Below are positions 8,546-16,598 of a stretch of 16,598 nucleotides of DNA, in pieces. The position numbers and the translations under genes are program-made. The notes beneath the pieces are model-generated. The model worked only from the letters and a program-made list of their open reading frames with translations, was not told where the DNA came from and made no database searches. Numbering within the stretch: the first letter of the stretch is position 1; each line of letters begins with the position of its first letter. This DNA comes from Candidatus Eiseniibacteriota bacterium (GTDB lineage Bacteria; Eisenbacteria; RBG-16-71-46; CAIMUX01), in the NCBI GenBank assembly GCA_016712505.1, contig JADJQY010000025.1, positions 1-16,598 of the forward strand. The letters are read 5' to 3'.

Positions 8546-11540
8546 ATGCCACGTCCGCGTTCATGGAGCCTCTCGCTTCCCGTCGCCCTTCTCACCGCGG
8601 CGCTCATGTCGTTCCATCCAGCCCGCTCCGCCGCGGAGACCCCGCGGGTGCATGCGCTCACTGGAGCAACGGTGGTGGTGGCGCCCTGTCAGGTGCTCCC
8701 CCACGCCACCGTGGTCATCCGTGACGGCATCATCGAGGCGGTCGGCGCCGATGTCGTGATCCCGGCCGATGCCCGGATCTGGGACGCGGAGAGTCTGGTC
8801 GTCTATCCCGGCTTGATCGACGCCTACGTCCGCCGCTCGAAGCTCTTCGGCCAGACGCCCCAACCGACGGGCGAGGACGACGACTTCGATGCGGTCGAGG
8901 TGCCGGCGCGCGGCGCCACCCACCCGAACCGCCGCGTCCACCCGCAGTACGCGCTGTCGGATCGACTCGACTTCCGACCCGATCTCTGGAAGCCGTTCCA
9001 CACGCTCGGATTCACCACGGCCTACGTGGTCCCGGACTCCGGGATCTTCCGCGGCGAGGGAGCCGCGATCAACCTGCGCGCCGGGCGCACCTCGGAGATC
9101 ACCCTCGGCGGGCAGACGATGCAGTGCCTGGGGTATGACACCGGCACGCGACGCGACCTACCCCCGCTCGCTGATGGGGGTCGTGGCCCTGATGCGACAG
9201 ACCTTTCTCGACGCCCGGCGCGACCGCGATGCCCGCGCCATCTACGCCGCCTACCCGGAGGGACAGGAACATCCGCTCGACGATGCGGCGCTCCAGGCCC
9301 TCGAGCCGGTGATCACGGGCGGGCGCCGGTGTTGTTCGAGACCACCGATGTGCTCTCGCTCCACCGGTCGTGGCGGATCGCGCAGGAGTTCGGTCTGCGG
9401 GCGGTCCTCCGTGGCAGCGGCGATGAATACAAGCGGATCCCGCTCGTTCAATCGGTGAACGCCGCGCTGATCCTGCCGGTCGCCTTCCCCGATCCCCCCG
9501 CAATGGAGACTGACGACGACGCGCGCGACGTCACCTTTGCAGTCGCTCCGGGCGTGGGACCACGCCCCTTCGAATCCGGCCAAGCTTGAGCAGGCGGGCG
9601 TGAGCTTCGCGCTGACTACCGATCTCCTGGCCGACCCGGCGCTCTTCTGGAGCAAGATCCGCGTCGCCATGGCGCGTGGACTGAGCGAGGAGACGGTGCT
9701 CCGCGCGCTCACGCTGGAACCTGCACGGATCCTGGGACTCTCCGATCGCCTGGGGACGATCGAGGCGGGCAAGATCGCCAACCTGGTGGTGGCCGACGGA
9801 AAGCTGTTCGCCCGCGGGACGTGTGCAGCAAGTCTGGGTCGACGGCAATCCGAGCGCGCTGGAAGCGATGAACGAGGCCGATGCGCGCGGTCTCTGGCGA
9901 ATCGAGCGACTCGGAGCGGCGAGCGCGACCGACAATCGACCGGCCTGGCTCTGGATCCGCGGCGAGGGGGACTCCCTCACTGCCACCCTCTCCCCCGGAG
10001 CAGCTTCGCTGGCGGGACGCCTGATCGCCGATTCGGTGCCCGGGTGGGACATGACACGCTCTGGGTCCGCTGGCCGGGCAGCGCGCCGGTCAAGCCGCAG
10101 GTGCTCGAACTCCGAGCGGGGCTCGCGGGGGAGAAGCAGGGCACCTGGATGGACGAGCGCGGCGCACAGGTCCGGGTCCGCGCGGTGCGACGCAGCGGTC
10201 CGCCCGCCGGTAAGGAGCCGGAGACGCTGCCGGAACCGGAAACCCCGCTCGCAGTGGTGCCGGGGCCGAATGCTGCCCCCCGCACTGCGCTGATCAAGAA
10301 CGCCACCCTCTGGACCTGTGGACCGCAGGGGATCCTCCAGAATGGTGACCTGCTGGTTCAGAACGGCAAGATCGTCGCGGTCGGACCGGGGCTCAAGGCG
10401 ACGAGCGACGTCCTGACCATCGACGCCACCGGGCTTTCGGTCACCCCGGGAATCATGGACTGCCACTCGCACACTGCGGGGGTCGGCGACATCAACGAGG
10501 GGACGCTCTCCTCCTCGGCCATGGTCCGGCTGGGCGACATCGTCAACAGCGAGTCGAAGACGATCTACGAGCAACTGGCCGGCGGGGTGACGGCGGTCAA
10601 CATGCTCCACGGCTCGGCCAACTGCATGGGCGGACAGAGCCAGGTACTGAAACTACGTTGGGGCGCCGATCCGGAAGCGATGAAGTGGACCGCGGCCCGC
10701 CCGGGCATCAAGTTCGCCTTGGGCGAGAACGTGACCCAGAAAAGCTGGGGCGAACGCCATGCGGCGCTATCCCAAGACGCGGATGGGGATGGAGCAGTTC
10801 GATCTCGAGCGGTTCAGTCTGGCCCGTGACTACGAACTGGAGTGGCAGGAGTACAACGCCCTTCCGGCGGGCACGCGGAGCCGGACGATCCCACCGCGGC
10901 GCGATCTCGAGCTCGATTGCCTCGCCGAGATCCTGCGCGGCGAGCGGGACATCCACTGCCATTCCTATCGCCAGGATGAGATCCTGATGCTGATGCGGCT
11001 GGCGGAGCGACTGGCTTCCGCGTCGCGGTGTTCCAGCACATCCTCGAAGGGTACAAGGTCGCAGACGAGATGGCCAAGCACGGCGCCGCTGCCTCGGCCT
11101 TCAGTGACTGGTGGACCTTCAAGCCCGAGGTGTACGACGCCATCCCGTTCGCCGGATCGATCCTGCACCATCATGGCGTGACCGTCCCGTGTCAACTCGG
11201 ACAGCTCGGAACTGGCCCGACGCCTCAATCTCGAGGCGAGCAAGGCGGTGAAGTACGGCGCGGTCCCGGAGGTGGAGGCGCTCAAGTTCGTAACCACCAA
11301 CGTGGCAAAGCAACTCGGAGTCGACCGGGTCGCCGGCACGCTCGAGCCGGGCAAGGATGCCGATTTCGCGATCTGGAACGGATCGCCGCTCTCGAGTGGG
11401 AGCATCTGCGTCCAGACCTGGGTCGACGGGAAGCGGTACTTCGACCGGAAGACCGATCTCGACCAAAGGCCGAAGCTGGCTGACGAACGCCGGGCATTGA
11501 TCGAGAAGGCGCGCCGCTGGAACGTGGGCGCGTCGGGTGA
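8546..11540 (+). CDS. Exported two-unit amidohydrolase of about 1000 residues (frameshifted)
   Basis: A secreted or periplasmic amidohydrolase-superfamily protein. Allowing nine single-base breaks (about 9150, 9325, 9537, 9822, 10050, 10757, 11015, 11190, 11535), its length is about 997 residues, matching a family common in Bacteroidetes and related bacteria. A signal peptide (LSLPVALLTAALMSF...ARSAA) precedes unit A (to about 10220), whose metal-site HxH is absent: VVYPGLIDAYVRRSK instead of ID-H-x-H. It keeps YPRSLMGVVALMRQTFLDA, SGDEYKRI and HAPSNPAKLEQAGV. Unit B (10290-11530) has the full set: TPGIMDCHSHT (HxH), LHGSANCMGGQS, RRYPKTRMGMEQ, DIHCHSYRQDEI, FQHILEGYKVADEM and the metal/catalytic Asp in NSDSSE, then GKDADFAIWNGSPLS. 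Substrate is unknown; the family is related to imidazolonepropionase-like enzymes. A GGGGA lies about 8 nt before ATG 8546. The stop is taken as the TGA at 11538-11540. Confidence 0.85.
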
Positions 11541-12774
11541 CGGTCTCGCCCCAGTCCCGGCCCCTCGCCATCGTCGGAGGGACGGTCTACCCCGTGAGCG
11601 GCCCGTCGATCGCGAACGGAACGGTCGTGATCGAGAACGGCCGGATCTCCGCGGTCGGCGGTCGCATGGCTGTCCCTGACGGCGCCGAGGTCATCGATGC
11701 CCGGGACTGTCGGTCTATCCCGGCTTCGTGTCCGCCCACACCGTGCTTGGCATGACCGAGATCGGTTCGGTCCGTCAGTCGAACGACTACGAGGAGGTCG
11801 GGGCGCTCAATCCGAACGCGCGCGCCATGGTGGTGTTGAACCCCGATTCGGAACTGCTCCCGGTTGCCCGCGCGAACGGCATCTTGACCGCCCTCGCGGT
11901 ACCGCGCGGAGGACGCCTGTCCGGCCTCTCTGCCCTCTTCCATCTCGACGGCTGGACCTTCGAGGAGATGACCGTTCTCTCTCCCGCCGCCCTGCACCTG
12001 CAGTGGCCGGGGATGGGGGTCAACCGGGCGCCGGACGCCAAGCCGCCGGTCGAGGAACAGCTCGCCGGCCGCGCACGCACGCTGGCCGAACTCGACCAGC
12101 TCTTCGCCGACGCCCGCGCCTACTGGACAGCGCGCGACGCTGCGGCGAGCGGCGCTCCGCGGCAGGACTTCGATCCGCGCTGGGAGGCGATCGGGCCGGT
12201 CTTGGCCGGCACGACGCCGGTCGTCGTGCACGCGAGCGATCTACGGCAGATCCGCGCCGCGCTCGACTGGGCCGACCGTCAACGGGTCCGCATCGTGATC
12301 GCCGGCGGATACGACGCTCCAGAGGCCGCCGCGGAACTCAAGTCCCGCGGCGTGCCGGTCATCACCCAGGGACTCCTCGCCCAGCCCCTCCGCGACTGGG
12401 AACCGTACGACCACGCCTATACCCTGCCCGCTCGCCTGCTCGCGAACGAGGTCAGCTTCTGCATCTCGACCGGAGGCGACGCCGCCAACGAGCGAAACCT
12501 CCCCTATCACGCCGCGATGGCCTGGAGCTATGGCCTCCCCCATGACGAGGCGCTGAAGGCGATCACCCTCTACCCGGCGCAGATCCTGGGAGTGGGCGAG
12601 CGCCTCGGCTCGCTCGAGGTGGGCAAGGAGGGAACCCTCTGTCTCTGGGACGGCGATCCGCTCGACATCCGGAGTCACGTCACACGCGCGTTCATCGAGG
12701 GGCGCGAGATCGACCTCGAGAATCGGCACACCCGCCTCTACCAGAAGTACAAGGACCGCCGCGTTCCGCGATGA
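11537..12774 (+). CDS. Amidohydrolase-like protein, third unit with a degenerate metal site (one frameshift)
   Basis: About 412 residues after restoring one base, probably a G in the run at 11703-11705 (DARG|LSVYPG). It reads AIVGGTVYPVSGPSIANGTVVIENG, then YPGFVSAHTVLGMTEIG, LNPNARAMVVLNPDSELLPVARANGILTAL, RLSGLSALFHLDGW, YTLPARLLANEVSFCISTGGDAANERNLPYHAAMAWSYGLPHDEALKAITLYPAQILG, and ends GKEGTLCLWDGDPLD. This is the partner protein that usually lies next to the two-unit amidohydrolase. Its HxH motif is reduced to HTV, so it is probably not a normal metal hydrolase. The start is GTG at 11537, overlapping the upstream TGA as GTGA, which implies translational coupling. Unlike what is expected for an exported partner, no signal peptide is seen, so fusion to the upstream protein is a real alternative. 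Confidence 0.8.
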
Positions 12775-12812
12775 GCACCGGAGCGCGATGAACTCCGGAG
12801 CGCGATGAGGAG
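12762..12812. repeat. Three 17-bp direct repeats around the amidohydrolase stop
   Basis: Units starting at 12762, 12779 and 12796 share CGCGATGA at the same offset; units two and three share their first 13 bases, CGGAGCGCGATGA. The first unit includes the stop codon (TGA at 12772-12774). The origin looks like slippage duplication. They lie between the amidohydrolase and the membrane-protein gene and put extra ATGA sequences ahead of the latter's start. Confidence 0.65.
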
Positions 12813-12838
12813 CCGAGTGCCGTGAGACAGTGGATGCG

Positions 12839-13309
12839 ATGAACAACCTACCGGTCCTGCCATTTGTCTTCCTCGCCCTGCTGCTCCTCCCGGTCCGGGT
12901 GGCACCAAGGCGCCTGCGCTGGCTCGCCTTCGGCCTCTGGGCCCTGGGGGGGGCGCTTCTGACCTGGAGGGGCGTCGGGCGGCTCGCCGCCGCCCAGTCG
13001 ACCGTCTCCCCCGCGGTCCTGATCGCGGTCAGCATCGGAGCGCTCTTGATCGGGTTCCTCAAGGGTCGCTTCGTTCTCTCTCGTACTTCCGCGCGGAACC
13101 TCGCCCGCCTCGCGGCCGCCCCCGGTCCCCTTCGCCCGATCGAGGTCTACCCGGCACGGAGCTGGGCCTTGATCACTCTCTTCATGTTGCTCGGCCTCTC
13201 CCTCTCGTGGCTGCACGCCCCGTTACTCGTCCGGGGCGGGATGAGCCTCGCCGTGGGAGTGGCGCTGCTCGGTTCGAGCCTCGACTACCTGCGCGGGTTT
13301 CCGCGCTAG
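12839..13309 (+). CDS. Small integral membrane protein of unknown function
   Basis: About 156 residues with four likely transmembrane helices: near 4-17 (LPVLPFVFLALLLLPV), about 25-42 (WLAFGLWALGGALLTW), about 55-72 (AVLIAVSIGALLIGFLKG), and a C-terminal hairpin (SWALITLFMLLGLSLSWL, then GGMSLAVGVALLGSSL). Positively charged stretches (RVAPRRLR, KGRFVLSRTSARNLAR) sit between them. No catalytic motif or family was recognised. ATG 12839 is used; GTG 12830 in the same frame adds three residues, and neither has a strong Shine-Dalgarno sequence. It follows the amidohydrolase by 64 bp on the same strand, so it may be co-transcribed. No frameshift is visible. Confidence 0.65.
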   Translation: MNNLPVLPFVFLALLLLPVRVAPRRLRWLAFGLWALGGALLTWRGVGRLAAAQSTVSPAVLIAVSIGALLIGFLKGRFVLSRTSARNLARLAAAPGPLRPIEVYPARSWALITLFMLLGLSLSWLHAPLLVRGGMSLAVGVALLGSSLDYLRGFPR

Positions 13310-13350
13310 CGGGCCCCGGGTTCCCCGCCCCCCCTTGAACCTGGGTAGAG

Positions 13351-13381
13351 ACTGAGCACTCCCCGACCTACGAACTGAGCA
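13351..13381. repeat. ACTGAGCA direct repeat pair
   Basis: Identical 8-mers at 13351-13358 and 13374-13381, 23 bp apart (about two helical turns), in the 184-bp gap ahead of the 13494 gene. They could be a regulator site, but eight bases can also repeat by chance. Confidence 0.3.
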
Positions 13382-13395
13382 GTCCTTTCCCCGAT

Positions 13396-13421
13396 CTTGG
13401 GCCTCGTTCGAACGGGCCAAG
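13396..13421. repeat. Inverted repeat between the membrane-protein and propeller genes
   Basis: CTTGG pairs with CCAAG and the centre is the palindrome GTTCGAAC, with a mismatch and a TC bulge between. No T-tract follows. It could be a weak terminator for 13309 or an operator for 13494. Confidence 0.35.
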
Positions 13422-13493
13422 TTCCCGATTCCGGGGCTCTGGACCCGCTCGCTCGCGACCGTTTCTGCAAAACCGTGAGGGGAGGCTCTGTTC

Positions 13494-14411
13494 GTGCGAC
13501 TCACACTGATCGTTTCTGCTTATGTGTTCCTCGGACTGGCCGGGGACGCCGCGGGTCAGGTGGCGGCTCCCTTGAACGCCGCGGCACCCGAAGTACGGCG
13601 CTGGGCCGCCGCTTCGCTCAACGCCCTGGGTTCGTCCAGCCGGTGGCCGGCGGCGTGGAGATCCCTGGAGTCCGGCGATCTCGATCAGTTCATGTCCGAG
13701 GCGCGCGACTACACGCGCGTCTTCCCTTCGCCGGGCGGACAGGTCGCTGCCGTGGTCACCTGGTCACGGCCCGCGGATGCCAAGCGCGGTCTGGAAGTGA
13801 CCGCGCGGGTGTCGGTGCGAGACGTGCGCGGGGTGGAGCTGCGGAGCTTCCCCATCGAGCCGTTGTCCGCCGTGGACATTGCCGATGATGGAGCGTTCCT
13901 GGTGGCCTACGGCGAACGGATGGATCGCCTCATTCGCTGCGGCGTGCAACAGACGCGGCTCGCGTTCTACGACCTGGCCGGCCGCGAACTCGCGCACTTC
14001 GAACCCCTTGACCTTGCGCCGAGCTACACCACGGCGATCCTGACCTCGGCCCGCCGCTTCGTGATCACCGCAACCGGCCGCGTGATCGCCCATGACCTCG
14101 CCGGGACCGGAGTGGCCTGGACTCTCCCGCTCGAGGAGCGGAGCGCGCGCCCATATCTGAGTCTCGATCCCCGGTCCGAGCAACTGGCCGTGGTGGTGAA
14201 TCGGAAGGCCGGCGACACCCAGATCCGAACGCTCGATTCGAACGGCAAGCAGCTCGCGATCGAGACCCTGAGAGGAAGGATCAATCCCGGCTCGGGAGTT
14301 GCCTCCCATGACGGCCTCTGGGTCGTGCAGCAGATCGAGGACGATCTCGCGACCTTTCACTTGCTGGACCCGACCACGCTCCGCTCGCTGCGCAGCGTCG
14401 CCGCGAACTAG
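13494..14411 (+). CDS. Exported beta-propeller-like protein of unknown function
   Basis: 305 residues, uninterrupted. It starts at GTG 13494 with GGGGAGG 9 nt upstream. A short signal peptide (MRLTLIVSAYVFLGLAGDAAG, cleavage near AAGQ) is followed by repeating strands that look like WD40/PQQ-type blades: RVFPSPGGQVAAVVTWS, VSVRDVRGVELRSF, VDIADDGAFLVAYG, LAFYDLAGRELAHF, RFVITATGRVIAHDLAGTGVAWTL, YLSLDPRSEQLAVVV, IRTLDSNGKQLAIE, and SHDGLWVVQQ. These pair a 'value display' strand with a 'D-x-x-G' turn, as in propellers, but no named family was recognised. It ends 14 bp before the M23/vWA gene and so probably shares its operon. Confidence 0.75.
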   Translation: MRLTLIVSAYVFLGLAGDAAGQVAAPLNAAAPEVRRWAAASLNALGSSSRWPAAWRSLESGDLDQFMSEARDYTRVFPSPGGQVAAVVTWSRPADAKRGLEVTARVSVRDVRGVELRSFPIEPLSAVDIADDGAFLVAYGERMDRLIRCGVQQTRLAFYDLAGRELAHFEPLDLAPSYTTAILTSARRFVITATGRVIAHDLAGTGVAWTLPLEERSARPYLSLDPRSEQLAVVVNRKAGDTQIRTLDSNGKQLAIETLRGRINPGSGVASHDGLWVVQQIEDDLATFHLLDPTTLRSLRSVAAN

Positions 14412-14414
14412 GAG

Positions 14415-14420
14415 AGGAGA
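14415..14420 (+). promoter_or_regulatory. Ribosome binding site of the M23/vWA gene
   Basis: The 14-nt gap between the TAG at 14411 and ATG 14426 reads GAGAGGAGAACACG. Its AGGAGA core, about 5 nt before the ATG, supports this start and co-transcription with the upstream gene. Confidence 0.6.
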
Positions 14421-14425
14421 ACACG

Positions 14426-16598
14426 ATGCGCAGACCGCAAATGGAGCAGGCGGGGAAGAAACGGTGGATGCGGGGAGTGCTCGCACTCCTGGTCTCGAGT
14501 CTCGCCGGGGGGTCGGCCGCGGCTCTCACCTTGCCGGTGGAGCACCAAGGAGGCCTCCGCGCCGCCGCGTCCTTCGTGGAGGATCACGGGGGCTGGCACA
14601 GCGGGATCGACCTGCCGGCGTCAGACGGCGCAGGCAGGTGCGCGCGGCCGGGGTGAAACGCTCTTCAAGGTCTACAATCTGGCGCTCAATGATGTCCAGG
14701 TCGTGCTCGGAGACAATCCGACCGTGGTCGGTCCCTGGACGTTCAGAACTCTCGGATACCCGACACAAGTACCCGCTCGACATCCCAAGGTAAAGCGGGT
14801 GACCCCGGGCAAACCGGTGATCGAATACCAGGTATCGCGCGTGATCGAGATGCAGCCAGGCGTGGCCCTCGACGGGGTGGAGTTGGTTCCGAACCTCCCG
14901 TCGCCGGGCGACTCCCTGGTTTCCGGGGACCAGTTCGAGGTCGACTACGCGTACTACGCTTCGCGCATCTTCGAGGTGAAGACCGCGGCGACGGTCGGCG
15001 AACCCTTCCGGTCGTACGCCCACATCGATCATGTCCACGACTACGTCGACTGGAACTCCTACCCGGCCACGGCACAGAACCGCTTCTACGGAACCGACAG
15101 CGGGGTGCCGGTCGGGCGGTGGCCCCGGCAGCTCGTCGAGGGGGTGGTATTCGCCGACATCGAAACGATGAACGACTTCGCCTCCGAGCCGCACCACCTG
15201 CACTTCGGGCTCGCCTCGGCCTTCGACTTCCCCGGCGCCACCGTGAACCCGCTCTCCAGCCTCACCTTTCCGGTCGACGATCCGCAGGGGAACCGTCCCT
15301 ACGTCAGGTCGCTGGTGCTCCTCTCCGGCTACGACGGTATGGCGTTCCCCAGTCCGACGGTCTACGGGCAGTTGAGCATTCTGGCCGAGTCGCGCGACGA
15401 CATGGGATCGCCCGAGAACGACGATGACGGCGATGGCCCGCTCGACACCACCCGGCAGGCCGGGGCGTACAACGCCGGCTACTGGATCAGCGCGCCGGTC
15501 GGATTCGGCGAGGATGTCGCTTCCGAGGCCCAGCCCAACACCGTTTTCGCCGGCAGCGGTAAGGACGACCTCACCAACGGCTCGCCTATCCCGACCGTTC
15601 TGGTGCGGCAACAGCCGTTCTTCGTCGACGTCAACACCAACTACCACCTGGTGGTGAGCCACGTAAGGGAGGACGCGACTCGATTCTGGAACACCCCGCG
15701 CAGAGGCCGGACACACCCTGAATGACGGATCGGATGCACCGGAAGCTCAGGTGAACTCTGTGGCCCGATTCCCCGATGGACGCTACACCGTGCATGCCAA
15801 GGCCCGAGACGTCGTGGGCTGGGGAGCGGCGAAGGACTCGCTCGTGGTCGTGGACAACTTTCGCCCCTTCGTGCAGAAGGTCGTGGTCCGCGACGGGACC
15901 GGCGAACTCTACTCCGGCGAGTGGACCTTCGATGGCTCGGAGATCGTCTTCTCCCACGCCGATCCCGACGATGGGATGAAGGACGCTCTCGGCCGGAAAC
16001 GCTGCGCGGATGGCCGATCGGACGTCGTGATCGAGGTCACGTTCAGCGAGGCGATGAAGTCGGCCGACATGAGTTCGATCGATCCTTTGGGCTTCACCCC
16101 GACCCTCGCCCGTACTCCGGCGAACCAGGACCGGATCTGGACGGCCACCGTGCCGAAGGCCAGGCTGAAGACCAAGAAGCAGATCACCGGACGACAGTTC
16201 CTGGAGTTCTACGGAGAGGACTGGGCCGGGAACGACGTGCGTCAGATCACCACTCCGGCCGCGATCGACCCGGCGGACAACAGCCGGGATGGGTCCGTGA
16301 TGCGCGGCCCCTCCGGAGCCGACGAGCTGCATCGCTTCGCCATCTGCCAGTCGCTCGCCCTGGTGGTCGACGTGACCGGAAGCATGTACGACGAGATCGA
16401 GGACGTGAAGGAAGCGATGGGCGAGGTGATCGACTACAACGAGGCGCATCCGTCCCGCTACCCCAACTACCACATCGTGATGATCTTCGAGGACGAGGTT
16501 CTGGTTCGACTCTCGTCCAAGGATGCCGAGGAGACGCGCGCCGTGCTGAACAGCCTTCAGGCGGGGTTCGGCGGCGCCTGCCCGGAAGCATCGGTCGC
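14426..16598 (+). CDS. Secreted M23 (LytM)-like domain joined to a von Willebrand A domain; partial, frameshifted
   Basis: An exported protein of at least 720 residues, open at the right edge. After a signal peptide (MRGVLALLVSSLAGGSAAA) comes an M23-like domain. The first zinc motif is WHSGIDLPA (His58, Asp62), then RSYAHIDHV and the second zinc motif HHLHFGL (15192-15206), followed by VNPLSSL, all as in M23 metallopeptidases. About 180 residues separate the two motifs, longer than usual, so there is an insertion (about 14700-15000). A middle region (about 15400-16300) has Ig-like/extracellular features (RFPDGRYTVHAKARDVVGWG; EVTFSEAMKS). The end is a vWA domain with the MIDAS motif DVTGSM (from 16369) and GGACPEAS, similar to hemicentin-type vWA. 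Two breaks, at about 14625-14655 and 15695-15717, are bridged; the frame after 15718 is open to the end. M23 domains normally cut or bind peptidoglycan; the partner of the vWA is unknown. Confidence 0.8.

Noticed and set aside
12241..13062. Open minus-strand frame of 273 codons
   Set aside because: It spans the amidohydrolase end, the gap and the membrane-protein gene, and has no recognisable protein character.

Overview
This is a GC-rich bacterial window that is mostly genes for exported proteins. The best hints of lineage are a giant secreted protein with parallel beta-helix domains, Cys-rich 'PTGACC' repeats and a C-terminal FlgD-like / type-A sorting domain (TPNPVRDRAVI...GVYWVRL). Together with signal-peptide amidohydrolases of the roughly 1000-residue two-domain kind, this style of gene content fits the FCB / Eisenbacteria / Planctomycetes-type uncultured bacteria. 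That assignment is inference; there is no rRNA, tRNA or marker gene here to prove it. I see no phage, transposase, CRISPR or RNA gene.

Layout. Minus strand, reading right to left: a MocR-type regulator (7469-6054), a roughly 1580-residue secreted beta-helix/Cys-repeat protein (5853-1113), then a second secreted repeat protein that starts at 894 and runs off the left edge. Plus strand, left to right: a PhzF-family isomerase/epimerase (7552-8351) divergent from the MocR gene; a two-domain exported amidohydrolase (8546-11540); a third amidohydrolase-like unit overlapping it (11537-12774); a small membrane protein (12839-13309); an exported beta-propeller-like protein (13494-14411); and a secreted protein joining an M23 (LytM)-like peptidase domain to a von Willebrand A domain (14426 to past the right edge).

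How the parts relate. The MocR/PhzF pair shares a 52-82 bp divergent control region that holds two perfect AGACAAT direct repeats and a consensus TTGACA box, which suggests that the MocR protein controls the PhzF gene and itself. The two amidohydrolase genes form one unit, in which only the middle of three amidohydrolase-like units keeps the metal-binding residues. The last two genes are 14 bp apart and form a small operon for envelope or extracellular proteins.

The main caveat is that most genes here are interrupted by single-base frameshifts in both directions, while the reading continues with good family similarity in another frame. Because this hits unrelated genes, and in one repeat copy is plainly a C5-to-C4 homopolymer change, I treat them as probable sequence or assembly errors and annotate whole genes across them. 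The genes without a visible break are the MocR, small membrane protein and beta-propeller genes.
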